Assembly (NCBI RefSeq): GCF_031755915.1
Contig: NC_083388.1
Location: forward strand, 13,156,501 to 13,220,500
Length of the DNA: 64,000 bases
Reading direction: 5' to 3'
From: Ziziphus jujuba
Taxonomy: Eukaryota > Streptophyta > Magnoliopsida > Rosales > Rhamnaceae
This document shows, one piece after another, positions 47,440 to 59,900 of the stretch; position 1 is the first letter of the stretch, and each line of letters begins with the position of its first letter. A model generated the notes under the pieces. That model saw only the letters and a program-made list of their open reading frames with translations. It had not been told where the DNA came from and did no database searches. Position numbers and translations under genes: made by a program.

Positions 47440-48560
47440 GTGTGCCTAATTGTAGCATTAAGGAATTGTTAGTGAGGGCAGATCATGGTGGTGGTTTAAT
47501 GGGTCATTTTGTTATCTTAAAAACTTTATCCTTATTGTAAGAACACTTTTATTGGCCTAATATGAAGAGAGATATGGAAAGAATTTGTGAAAGCTACTTA
47601 AAATGCCAAAAATCCAAATCTAGATTGAAACCGCACGGTTTGTATCTCCCATTGCAGATTCCATCTATTCCTTGAGTGGATTTGTCTATAGATTTTGTTC
47701 TTGGTTTACCTAGGTCTAGAATAGGTAATGATTCAATTTTTGTTGTTATGGATAGATTTTCTAAAATGGTACATTTTATTCCATGTAATAAAATTGATGA
47801 TGCATCTATTATTGCTAATTTATTCTTTAAGAAAATTGTGAGGTTACATGGAATGCCTAGAACAATTGTTTCGAATAGGGATGCTAAGTTCTTAAGTTAC
47901 TTTTGGAAAACTTTGTGAGCTAAGTTAGGAACTAAACTTTTTCTTTTTAACTACTTGTCATCCACAAACTGATGGACAAACTGAAGTAGTAAATAGAACT
48001 TTGTCTGCATTGTTAAAGATTTTAATTAGTAAAAATTTAAGAACATGGGAAGAATGTTTACCACATGTTGAATTTGCTTATAATAGATTTTTGTATTCAG
48101 CTACTACACCATTTGAGATTGTTTATGGTTTTAATCCTTTGACTCCATTAGATTTAACACCTTTACCTTTAAGTGAACGTGTTAATCTGGATGGAAAGCA
48201 AAAAGTTAATTTTGTGACGCAAATTCATGAAAAGACAAGGCAAATATTGAGAGGAGAACCAAGCAATATGCAAGGAATGCTAACCAAGACCGGATTAAAG
48301 TTGTCTTTGAACCTGGAGATTAGGTATTGTTGCAATTAAGAAAAGAGAGGTTTTTCGAACAAAGAAAGTCAAAGCTTATGCCGCATGGGGATAGACCTTT
48401 TCAAGTTTTAGAGAGAATTAATGAAAAGGCTTACAAGCTTGACCTACCAGGTGAGTATAATGGTAGTGCAACATTTAATATTGATGATTTATCACCTTTC
48501 GCTGCAAGTGATGATTTTGATTTGAGGACAAATCCTTTTCAAGAGGAGGGGAATGATGAT
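47440..48560 (+). pseudogene. Gypsy integrase remnant
   Basis: The zinc region has HGGGLMGHF and FYWPNMKRDMERICESY; the first cysteine of the CxxC pair is replaced by serine-tyrosine context (ESYLKC). The core starts [13 protein letters not shown] (47677) and contains [11 protein letters not shown], where family members have SDRD. It is followed by [14 protein letters not shown] after a frameshift near 47935 and by [17 protein letters not shown] (48031-48080). The C-terminal domain ends in [11 protein letters not shown] and FQEEGND, with the stop just past the start of the 3' LTR. Several frameshifts make it dead. Confidence 0.85.
48541..48553 (+). other. Gypsy polypurine tract
   Basis: AAGAGGAGGGGAA lies directly before the TG of the 3' LTR. 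The equivalent tract in the right-hand copy is at 62883-62896 on the minus strand. Confidence 0.9.
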
Positions 48561-49682
48561 AATTCCCCTAAACCTTTACAATTGACAACACGTTGGGGTG
48601 TTGATCCAATACAATTGAAGACCAGACCAATCACTAGGGCATAAGACAAGAGATTTAAAGACAACCTGGCTACTTCATACAAGGAATTATCAATTCTCCA
48701 AAGAGTTTGTCAATACCTGAATATTCAAAGCTTGTTTTAAGCATGCAAGTAGTGGAGATGGATATGGATCCGGGTAGCTGTTTTAAAGCATTTGTGGACT
48801 CTAGGGAGCAATTAATGGGTTCAACACTTCTTGAACACAATTGATATCACTAAAAGGTCATGGAATCAAGTCAAGGCAGAAGCAAAAGCAACTGAAGAGG
48901 CCATCTGTGCATGGAAGACATTTTTGGCCGAAAATACATCTTTTGCCACTGAGATGGAAGTATATCTTGATAATTAAGCTCTTCCTCTTTGTTCCAATCA
49001 AGGACAACTATGAAAATCATAATTAATCTTATTTGGTATCCTACATGACACATTGGATCTGATTTGGAGTCTTTACAAACTGGAAATTGATCAAAAATAG
49101 CTCAGTTGTCAAACTAGTCAATTAGTTTCCTAATTCGAATTTAACTTTTTGTTTTAGGAAACTATATTTTATTTTGGTTTTTATTTAATTGTTTGCTGGA
49201 CAAATTAACTTAGGAAAGTTGATATTTTATTATTTTAATTTTAAATTAATTAATTTCTAATTCAAAACAAAGGAATTAATTAATCCAATTTAGTTTAGAA
49301 AAGTCGTGAAATTCGGCCACCTCATGTTTCCTTCACTATGGCCGAATTTTATCTTTGTGTTTTAAGGTTTTTTCTTTGTAACTTTAGCCTATTTAAGGGC
49401 TTATTTTTCAATAAGAATACAGTTTAGAATTTTTACAAAAAATAATTTGTGAAAAAGAGTTCTTTTTGTTTTCTTTAAACATCTGAAACACCATTTAGAG
49501 TGAGTGTTTTAGTTTGACTTATCAATGGGACGTCCATCACCTATTGTAGCATCTTCGATATACCAAGGTTTTTAGTTACAGATTGATTAGGGAATGAGGT
49601 TACCATAAGAACTTGAACTTAATTTTTTAATCCGGGCTAATATAATAAGGGTTTAGGCTCAAGTCAACCTTGGTTCGTATCA
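48554..49682 (+). repeat. Gypsy family A 3' LTR
   Basis: 1129 bp from TGATGATAAT to CGTATCA, followed by the target duplication AATTT. It aligns with the 5' LTR but with many substitutions. Confidence 0.92.
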
Positions 49683-50518
49683 AATTTTGAATTTTTATTA
49701 GGTATGATTATTTGGTATGATATATTGTTTGCAATTAACACTTTTAGTAAATTTTTACAATATAAAGATATGAATATTGCCATTGCATTAGATCAACTAA
49801 AAGGTCTTGTTTCATTTTTTAATGACTATAGAGAAAATGGATTCACATATGCTATGATTTATGCTAAAGAGATTGCCAATGAAATGAATATAGAACCAAA
49901 ATTTTGTGAAAAACATGTGATTAGAAGAAAGAAAGAATTTGATGAGAATGAAACTAATGAAGTGAGACTTTCACATGAAAAATCTTTTAAAATTTATTAT
50001 TTCAGCCATATAGTTGATCATGCAATTTCTTCACTTCAAATTAGGTTTGAACAGTATAAGATATATGAAGATAATTTTGGTTTTTTGTATGATGTAGAAA
50101 AATTAAAATTGCTTGATGATGATTTTCTAGAAGAAAATGTTTGCATCATGAAAATTTTTTAAAACATGATATGTTATCTGATATTGATGGTTTAGATTTA
50201 TTTTCAAAACTAAAAGTTTTAAAAGAAATAATAAATCTTGAATTAAAAATAGCACTTGAGATACTAAACCTTATAAAAAAATTAATTTCTTTTCCTAATG
50301 CATGGATAGCTTATAGAATACTACTGACAATACCTGCTAGTATAGCTTCAGCAGAAATAAGTTTTTCAAAATTAAAATTAATAAAATTTTATTTACACAC
50401 AACAACGTTTCAAGAAAAATTAAATAATTTGGTAATTTTATCAATTGAAAATGATTTATTATCAAAACTTGAATATAAAAATTTAATTAGTAATTTTGCA
50501 TCTCAACTAGAAAATTAA
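49683..50518 (+). pseudogene. hAT transposase, C-terminal half
   Basis: This resumes the transposase exactly where the Gypsy element cut it. The frame runs through WYDILFAINTFSKFLQ and LDQLKGLVSFFNDYRENG (about 49710-49850). It continues after a frameshift near 50150 to the hAT C-terminal dimerisation block, with TIPASIASAEISFSKLKLIK near 50325-50385 and a natural stop at 50516. The left and right flanks join through one copy of AATTT, in a frame shifted by an older mutation. The product is non-functional. Confidence 0.88.
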
Positions 50519-50632
50519 ATTTTATATAAAAATCTATTTTTTAAAAAACTAATATTTAATTTTTTTTAAAAAAAATATTAAAGCTCCAAATAAGTTTTTC
50601 TGCCTAGAGCCCAAAAAATGCATGAGGCTCTG

Positions 50633-50662
50633 TGTGTATATAAATATAAATATATATATATA

Positions 50663-50711
<49 letters not shown>

Positions 50712-51495
50712 AATTGTTCCTCCATTGTTGGACCAAATAATTCATGATGAGCAACCGCCACGCGAATCATGTCCCTTAGAGAGGTACACTCTTGTAAATT
50801 TTTTATAACTTAAAATACGTTTTACACGTATAAAGTTAAGAGTTCAAATAACATCTTTTCTTTTTAATTTAGAATATATTCTAATATCTATTAAAAAATA
50901 TTGTCCAAACTTCTAATTAAAAGATTTCTTTATAATTTAAATTATTATCATTATTTTTTGATAAACTCAAGAAGAAAATTTTATTACCAAGTTTCATTAA
51001 TTAAAATGATTTTTATATTTTTAGTAAAAGTGACAAAGTTTGATGTAAGAGTATATGTTAATAAATATTAATATATTATATCTGTGTATATAATTTTTTT
51101 TATTATGTAAACAATTATAAAGATTATGGTTTTTTAAAAGTTTATATTAATATTATTATACAAAAATAATAATTTTTTTTAAATTATCATTTTTTAGATA
51201 TCCATTTTTGTATATATATAGTTTGTTTATGGTAAGGATATGCACATATTTTTTTATGCGAATTTCAATATTTAAAATAATTTTTTAAAAAATTATCGTT
51301 AATACTATTATACAGAAAAAAATATCGATAATAATTTTTTAAAAATTATCATTAGTATTAAAATCCGCATCATATGAACTCCACACCATAAAATATCTTT
51401 ACATATATGTATATATATATATATATATATATAGTTGTTCCTCCATTATTGGACCAAATAATTCATGGTGAGCAGCCGCCACGCGAATCATGCCC
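50633..51495. repeat. (TA)n plus duplicated block bracketing a second copy of the 38.2-39.1 kb segment
   Basis: A (TA)n tract followed by a 61-bp block (50714-50775, containing ccaaataattcatgatgagc) recurs at 51405-51495, so the repeat unit is about 720 bp. Between the two blocks lies the second copy of the segment seen at 38170-39060, ending in M1 MITE-like hairpins (51090-51215 and 51220-51405). Confidence 0.6.
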
Positions 51496-52298
51496 AATTT
51501 TTTTTTGTTTTTTTGTTTTTAAGTTTTATCTTTTTTCGCTGTCTGGTCCAAGTTTTCTTTTCGTTTATGAATTATATAATGAATTCGCTAATCTTTAAAA
51601 CGGTTGATTGAAAACATATATAATATAGCCGCCACCCATTATTGAACTGTATCCATACTGTGCAAGTCAACAGTTATTAGCTTGCGGGAGACAGTGATTA
51701 GGGACAGGAACCAATAATCTCTTTTCCTTTGTTCGTCTAGAGTCTTCTTTTGAACTTATGGTATAACATGTATCTCTATCTTGAAAGGTTATATGGGTAG
51801 CTTGATGTAAGTTGTAAACTAAAGCCATATAATATGACAAGAAGCTACATGAAAAATAAAAAAATAAATAAAAAAAACAAAAAAAAAAAAACGAAGAGAA
51901 AAATCTTTTATGGCAGCCCATATAGGTTTAAATATGTCATGTTCAATTATTATAATGCAAGATAGTAGTGTTCTTTATGCCATATGATATCACAATTTAA
52001 TTAATTATTGTTAAAGAGTTGAACTTTTCATATTAAAATTTCAATATAAAAAATTTGTAAAATTTATAAACCTCCTATTAGTTGATAATTGCTATATTAA
52101 TAGGCATTCAATTAATGATTATGACCTATAATAATAAGTAATAAAAATTTTAAAATATTGATTAAATTTATTTATCAAATTGTCTAATAATATATTAACA
52201 GTTGAGAAATTCATATATCTTTAAATGGATATATAAATAAAGAAATTAGATAACAAAAGAAATGAAAAATTATTACATGGTTTACCATGTTATTGATA

Positions 52299-52336
52299 AA
52301 CTTTTGGGGGATAAATTGCATGTTAACCATTTAGTC

Positions 52337-52379
<43 letters not shown>

Positions 52380-52411
52380 TTGGGGGATAAATTGCATGTT
52401 AACCATTTAGT

Positions 52412-52471
<60 letters not shown>
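52299..52471. repeat. Duplicated CA microsatellite
   Basis: A unit containing ttttgggggataaattgcat, then a short spacer, then (CA)n occurs twice in tandem. The first CA run is about 38 bases (52340-52377); the second is about 57 bases (52415-52471) and ends in (TA)n. The open frame coding (VC)n on the opposite strand is an artefact of the repeat. Confidence 0.9.
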
Positions 52472-52479
<8 letters not shown>

Positions 52480-52984
52480 GAGATCTATTAAAAGAGAGGT
52501 TAGTTTATTTACATTTGATAGGTGTGACTTAGCTAATAGGCATTGGATAAATGGCATTTCATTATGAGACAATTGGATAGGTGTCATTTAGGCTTTATTG
52601 GCTGTAAAGGTTTTTGCACGTGTCCTTTTGCTGCCGTACATATGACCATATGTTACGTTAGGTCTAATTAAAGATGTTGATCTTCACCACCACTGAATAA
52701 TATAAAGAGAGAATTTTTTTACAATTTTAAATTATCTTTTTATAGTCTCATAAAAAATAATTTTACCAAATTACTTTATCTTTTTCGTTTTTATTTTCAA
52801 TTAAGGTTAGGCTTTTTGGTCTTTTGATGTCAGTGTGCCAGAGATGCAACCAACGCCAAACCATGAACATGGATTGGTTTGAGTGACGTTCCATGTGTAC
52901 GTTTGCCAACAAAGCGCTCTCTGCAACTTAAATTCTCAGAGCAATATCTTTAAAATCTCAAGCTCTTTCATAGGCGTTCAAGCT

Positions 52985-53340
52985 TGACCAAGCGCCTCCA
53001 TCGAATGCGGAATCCAAACCTATAAGTAGGAAAGACATGAAGAAAGAAGCCGCCAAGCGGGAAGCTGTCTTAGCTATGGTGGCATAATTGGTAATTTGGT
53101 ATCCATGGATGAGGAGGATCCACTCACAGGCAACTATGGTGACGTGTCCTTTGGGAGCCGAATCGATGAATGAGGATGGAAATAGATGGACAAAAGTTGG
53201 ATCGCTTTGTGTGCACTGAATGGCAAATTTGTACTGATATGGGCACAGATAATCAAAGCTATGAGGAAGAACATGGCCTTGTAGTTGTCTGAGAGAAAAG
53301 TTTCACCATGTAATATTGACTGCTTGGTTACAGGGAATGT
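52985..53340 (+). pseudogene. Aspartyl-tRNA synthetase-like pseudogene fragment (cytosolic type)
   Basis: In broken frames the plus strand reads SKPISRKDMKKEAAKREAV, then MDEEDPLTGNYGDVSFG, then WTKVGSL and a diverged GKFVLIWAQIIKA / KNMALVVV segment. This is the order in the N-terminal part of plant cytosolic aspartyl-tRNA synthetase: a lysine-rich SKKxxKKEAAK helix, EDPLxxNYGDV, then the anticodon-binding fold beginning WTxVxxLxxxxxGxxVLIRGRxQTxRxxxKxxAFVVxRE. Stops and frameshifts are present. No introns are evident, so a processed copy or captured fragment is possible. Catalytic motifs are missing. Confidence 0.6.
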
Positions 53341-54028
53341 GAAGGAAAAAGAGAAATCAATTATATATTTTTAAATAATTTAAAATAAAAGATATCAAAA
53401 GGGTAATTTAGGTAATCAAAATAGTGGAAATTGTATTGAGTTAATTTGGTATTGAAACTAGAAATTATCTAATATAAATATCTGTTTCTTTCATTCATGT
53501 TCGTCATCTTCCTGTTATAACAGTTCTTGATTGTGCATAAGGCTATACTGATATGTATCTTCTAACAAGAAAAGCAATAACAGAAGATGCAATTAATGCA
53601 TCGTGTAAAATAAAAACCGATGCTTCATAAAGTGTCACCTAATATGGTATTGCTAAAATTACTTAAAAAAAGACAACACTTTAAAGTGTCGCCTAATTTG
53701 ATATTTCCAACGCTTTTTTTTTAAGAAAAGCTGATTTTTTTTTTTTTTTAAGAAAAGCATTGCTAAATGTTTTGAAATAACTGACGTTTTTTGAAGAAAA
53801 GCATCGTTAAATGCACAGGAATAACCGACATTTTTAGCTGATGCTTTTTTCAGAAAACAGTTGGCTATTATGTAGACATTTAGTGATGCTTTCTTAAAAA
53901 TGCATAGTTATTCTCTACATTTTTAGCAATACTTTTTAAAAAAGCATCGCTAAATATAGACAAAATAGTATACGCTTTTTAAAAAAGCGTCACTAAATAT
54001 AGGTTTACCCTACGTTTTTTTAGAAAAG

Positions 54029-56627
54029 TATAATATACTATGTATATATATATAATTAATTTTTTATTCTAATAGATTTGGTTTATAAGTATATTTCAAT
54101 TTTATTAGGAAATTGAAAAAAAAAAGTATTTACTCTATTTTTGGTTTTATAAAAAAGAAGGAAAAGATATGTTTATTTATTTATTAATTTTTTTTTACGT
54201 TTGTTTTCAACCTTGCAATGCCAGGGTATCATGTAAGTCTTCCTCCTCTTTTTCTTCGTTTTTCTTCTAGCCTTAAATACTATTAGGGTTAATATTAAGG
54301 GCTTTTAATTTTTCAATTTAGAGTTTTGGTATCTGTTTAAGATTGTTAGGAATTCAGTATCTTTGGAGATTTTTAAATTCTAAACAAGTTTTTGAATATA
54401 GGAAGGAAGATCCTAAATCTTTGAAGTTGATCAACGTTGATTTTTTATTTTTTTTTATTTATTTTTTTAATTTTTTATGTTATATGAGATTATTTGAGAT
54501 TTTTTGGGGTAATAGAAGTAATGATTCAGGCTAATTTGAAGATTTTGTTTTTTAAAAATCCTAATTTGGAATTTATATTGGGATTTGTATAGGGTGACTG
54601 TTTGAATTTATTTAAAATATTTAAAAGTTTCATTTGATACTAAAATTTTTATAGATGAAAATAGACATGTTTATAAATCAGTAGAAATTTATTTGGGGTG
54701 ATTTGGATCTATTTTAAATTCATTACAAAATTTTGAATTTATATATTCTGTCTGGTTTTTCTGTGAGACTACATCATGGTTAATTTGTAATTTCAAACAA
54801 AATTATTTTAATCTGAAAATTTTCATGAATTATCCTCTATATGTCTAATATTACTATAACAAAATTTAGCTTCAACTTCTTTATATTTTGGCCGTGGTCA
54901 TTTTCTAAGTTACTTATACTCAGCTATCTGAATTTATTTTCTGGTTTGTTTAGCAAAAAATAAAATTCAATTTAAAATATTTTTCGATATTTATTTGACC
55001 TAATAATTTTTATATAGCATTATTACTATATATAGTGAAACTCTGTAAAATTTTTCTTCTTTTGGATTTGTATTTTATTTTGAATGAATTTTTATGTAGA
55101 TTGAATTCCCTGTGAAATACTGATTTTCAGTTTCAATTTGTTACTAAATTCAATTTGACCATGTTTTTGACCTTTTTTTGGCTTTTAAAACTTTGTAGGA
55201 GTGTATATAAGTATCTAGTATTTATCTGTAAAATTTCAAATGAATACAAAATTTCATGAAAGAGAAACAAATTTAACATTAAATAAAGGTTTCTGAAAAT
55301 CTAATAGTTTTAGTATTTCTTTGTTAATTTTTCCATGAGTTTTGGATGGTTTTTCATTATTTTTTTATGAATTGTTTTAATGATAGTTACTGATGCATAT
55401 GTACAGTACCTTATAACTTTTTAGACTTAGATGATACCGTTTAAATAAGGAATTAAATTCTTGTTTAGAGACTATTTATGGATTAATAGGTTTTTATTTG
55501 GCTTTTGATAATTTAATCTTGTTCTAGGCTTATAATATTAAGATTTGAGGGTTAGACTATGATGATCTTATGGTATCAATTCTTATTCATTTAGTTTGAA
55601 TTTAAGAGCTTGATTATAGGATTTATACGTAAGATAATTGTGGTATATGATAGTTATGCTTTATACTTATAAGAGACTGTTGATGTTATGCCAATGTTGT
55701 TATCTTTTGTGGACTTTGCTGATTAATGTAAGTTATTAGACTTTTTACTAAAACCATATCAAATATGTAATTATGATATGTTATTGTTTTATTTATGTTT
55801 TCTATAATTTTATGTTTTATGAAATATATATGTATTGTACAAATAAATTATTGGATTATTGATATATATATTTATGTTCTAGTTGTTGGTACTTAGTTGG
55901 CATTTATGCGATATGTTATGAATATGTTTTCGGGTGTTGAGATTATTTATGTAAGGGTATTTCTCTAGTTATTTATAGTTCTTTAGCTTCTGATTTAGAC
56001 GTATTGTTTCATGTAGGAGGACCTACTGATGATTACAGTAGGGTTTGACTTGTATCTTCAGGTATGGGTGCTTGTTTTTATTCAAATTTATACTTCCTCA
56101 CTTGTTACATGCCTCACACGTGAGTTGATACAGATTACCGATGGGTAAAATTATGTTATGCCAAATCTTACTAAATAATTAACAATTAGAATTTATATTA
56201 AAATGATGGTTATGTTGTTAAAGATTATTTTTGGATATATATTTGTTATCATTTTTCAGTATTTTTATTTTTATTTTTGTATTTATGAAAAACCTAGTAG
56301 CTTGTTGGGTTTTATACTCATTATTTATTATTATGGTTTTAGGTACATCATAGTTTCAAGATAGCTAAATTTGGCATAAAAAAATGGTGTAATGGTTGTT
56401 TTTCAATTTTTTATTTTTTAATTTTTTTTATTTTTTTTATATTAGTTAGTTTGGAGGACCTTTTAGGTGTTGGAGTTTATTTTTGTTTTTTTTTTTTTGT
56501 GGAGATATTTTAGATATTATTTATTAATGATGTTTAGAGAGTTTTTATATTCCACATTATAAGTTCTATCAAGTATTATAAGTATGATTTTTATGACATT
56601 CTAAGTATATAGATTTGGGATGTGACA
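54029..56627 (-). mobile_element. LTR-like insertion in the CACTA 3' region
   Basis: 2.6 kb flanked by a perfect 5-bp duplication AAAAG (54024-54028 and 56628-56632). Removing it restores continuity of the CACTA subterminal repeats. Read on the minus strand it begins TGTCACATCCCAAA, a start common among plant LTRs. No coding capacity, so it is a solo LTR or a non-autonomous element. The other end (TATAATATAC) is unusual for an LTR, so the class is not certain. Confidence 0.6.
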
Positions 56628-56956
56628 AAAAGTGTTGGCTTTTCCTAGCCTTTTAACGATGCTTTTCTGAAAAATCATCATCTTTACTTTTTTTTTTTAA
56701 TTTAATTTTGAATGGTGTTTTGGTTTTGCTAAATTAGAATTGTTCAATAGCTAGCTTCATGTAAAATAATTAATAGACAACGAAATTCAAATAAATATTT
56801 ACATAACAAAATAATATTTCAAATAAATTAAATATTAACTTATATAATAATTTTACAATTCGATCAACCATTTTATATAGTTATGTACAAACAAAAAGCA
56901 ATTAAACTACTATACTCTTTCAATTTGAAATGTTTGAGATCATAATTGGTACTCAT

Positions 56957-59900
56957 TCAGCTCTAAACTGGTTGACATCATCTTGTGACCAAGTTACACA
57001 CTCATATTGCATATAGAAAAATTATGTTAAAAAATTATAAAAAAATATACAAAATAAATAAATATTAATTATCTTAAAATGTTAAAATTACCATTATTTG
57101 TAAGTTTTGCTGAGGTATATTTTTCCTAATGATATCCCTCATTATTATCATGATATAATAACCACATTCGGTGTTTCCAAGCTGCTTAGGAGTCTAAATT
57201 TGCAAATATTAATTTAAATATAATATTAGATGATAAGACGCACTTTATGTGTAAGATAATAAGTATGTAAATTAACAACTAATAATGCACACTTTAAATA
57301 TGATAATTACCTTTGTGTTGTTTTGTCATCAAAGCTTTTTTTCGAATGTCTTCCCTTGGTTCTATGGAATGAATGTACTATAAAAATATAAATATTGTAT
57401 AATAATTTTAATATTATGAAAATTCATTATACAATTAATTAAATAAAATATTAGTTAATTAACTTGCTCATCCAGCAAAGATCTAAAGTTCTTATGAATA
57501 TGATTCTTTAATGAATCATAAAACCATACCACTGTTCGGTAGAGATCAACAACATCTAACATCCAATGATTGCTAAAAACACCCATAAATTATTAGTTAA
57601 TATGTCATTTTATTAAATTAATTATGTAACAAATATATCACAACTTAACATAACATACCTGGCACAATATGGAAAAAAAAAAAACCATAGATGACATTTT
57701 CTTGCATGTTGCCATCTACTCAATATAGTTATCATTTTTCATGAGGATTTGGATGACCAATTGGTACAATGACAGTGGGATGAACAAAACAATAATTCCC
57801 TTCAGCTTGTGTTCCTATCGATTCATTAAATAAGTACTGTATAATCCAATTACAAGTAAATATAATTTTTTATAATGACATTTATAATTAATTGAATTGA
57901 AAAATTAGAAATTAACACATTTAAATTTAAGTTATCTTATGTAGAAAAAGATACACTCGAAAGATAATTCATGCATATAGCAAAACTCAGTTATGTTGTT
58001 TTTTGATTTGCACAAATCTTGTTCATACCCCCACGGTTCTTTCAATTATATGAAATAACCATAAATGATCGCTCTCGACATCCTCTATCTGATGTAACAA
58101 CTAGCGGATTAGTGCGGTAACTATTAAGGCATCACCATCATTACCTTGATTATCCTCAAAATGTGTTTTCCTTGAAGTTCCTTACAAATATCAACAAACA
58201 AAATGTTAATATAACAAAAACAAAATTATTTAAAACATATACATATAAATTATTATATATAGTTGCATCAAACGGTACTTCATTCGATGGTAAAATAACA
58301 AGATATCTAGGCCATGCAATAAATGCCCCTTTTGCATCATCGACACGTCTGATATCAAAGGATGAAATAGGCAAAGGGACAAATCCATCAATCACCTCAT
58401 CAATAGTGATTGTCAAATTTTGAGCATCTAACATAACACCATGGTACACATTCGTTGGGGTAGAAGGAATCAAAGTACCACGTGCTACTATATTTTCAAT
58501 ATTATCTTGTGTAAAATTACATTTAACACCTTGCATTACAAACAAAGTTAGAATAACTAAATAATATGTAAATTTATATATATATATATATATATATATA
58601 AATATATATAGATACTTCTGATGGTAATAATGACAACAAAATTAAACATAAACATAACAAAATAAATGAAGAAAATTATTATTTAAACATATATATTAAT
58701 GCTAAATATAAATTTCAATATTTTTATTAAGATATCTTTGAAGATGTCATAGGTGATGGATAAATAGGAGGAGCATCAAGCCTAGAACTAGATGGGGTCC
58801 TTGGATCGGTGACATCGTCGTTATGTACTATACGGTCTCCATGTGATAACCTAGTATGTGCACAAGAATGCATTGACTCTCCATATGAATACTGTGGTTT
58901 AGGTGTAAAACCAACTCGCAAGTGCACGAATCGTTTTCAAATAATAAAATGAAAAAATAAGGTTGGTAAGAGATTAAGAATTAAGTACTAAAAATAATTA
59001 GATTTTGGTAATATTTGAACTAAAAAAATTAATTAAACTAAAATTAAGCAAAAGCAATCAATTAAAATTAGATCGATTTAAAGTAAAAAAGAGAATTTAA
59101 TAATTATGAATACTAGGATATTTGACTTCACTACTAACTATTCCAATTTAATTACTTAAATATATGAATTTAATTAACTAGTAAGTTTGTTAACCACACT
59201 TAATCACAAAATTAATCAAAAGTAGTTTCCATTCATAATTGATAATATTTATATAACCTAATTTATTCCTTCTGGTCTATAAATTAAATCATGCAAATTC
59301 ATTAAGCAATTAATATGGCATGAGACAAAACCATTTTCTAATCAATTATGCATTCATGTAAATCATTATAGATCCATAATATTATCCTTTTCCAAGCATA
59401 AATATTGTTAAAATCATTCATTCCTTCTGGCTTATGAAAGCATTTAGCATATCAATAACTAATTAAATAAAACTCAACATATATTAAAGTAATTAAACCT
59501 TCATAGTTAAAGCTATATTATAGCCTTAGTTGTGAAAATTAGTTCATGGCAAAAATAAATTAAACATCCATTATTATTAAAAATAATAAGGTTCACAATT
59601 AAAGAGATAAGAGAAGAGAATAAGAACTAGAGAAGAAATCCTCCAAAAGCTATCCAAGTCGTGGACTTTTTCCTTAAGGAAGCCCATTCTACCCTCTCCA
59701 AGCTCTCCAATTGACCCCCAAAACTCTAAAAATTTAAAACACTAGAATCCTTAAGAGAACTTAAGAAACTCCTAAAATTTGAAATGTTTCTATCCAAGCC
59801 TCCTAAAGCTTTTAATTAACTCTCTAAACTTCTATATCTTACTTCAATGAGATAGGGGCTATATATATATAAGATCTTGGGGACCTTTTTCTCTTTTTGA

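Larger units (their letters stand above)
41750..49682 (+). mobile_element. Gypsy LTR retrotransposon, family A, complete but decayed
   Basis: 5' LTR 41750-42861, 3' LTR 48554-49682, and a perfect 5-bp target duplication AATTT (41745-41749 and 49683-49687). A primer-binding site follows the 5' LTR and a polypurine tract precedes the 3' LTR. The gag, protease, RT, RNase H and integrase order is Gypsy-like. Many stops and frameshifts are present. Over the first 330 bp the LTRs are only about 80-85% identical by eye, so the insertion is old. It sits inside the hAT transposase gene in the same direction. Confidence 0.93.
39216..50632 (+). mobile_element. hAT transposon, interrupted by a Gypsy element
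   Basis: The left end begins CAAGGCCGAC with CAAGGCATATGCTTAGGG a little inside. The right end reads, as reverse complement, CAGAGCCTCATGC with GGGCTCTAGGC inside. These match the CAGGGCCG... ends usual for plant hAT elements with DUF4371 transposases. The flanks are TATATATA and TGTGTATA, a plausible imperfect 8-bp target duplication in a TA tract. Without the inserted Gypsy element (41750-49687) the hAT would be about 3.5 kb, a normal autonomous size. Confidence 0.75.

Noticed and set aside
50549..50770. Isoleucine-tyrosine-rich frame at the hAT right end
   Set aside because: It is a (TA)n translation.
52399..52587. Frame coding alternating valine and cysteine
   Set aside because: It is a translation of the CA microsatellite.
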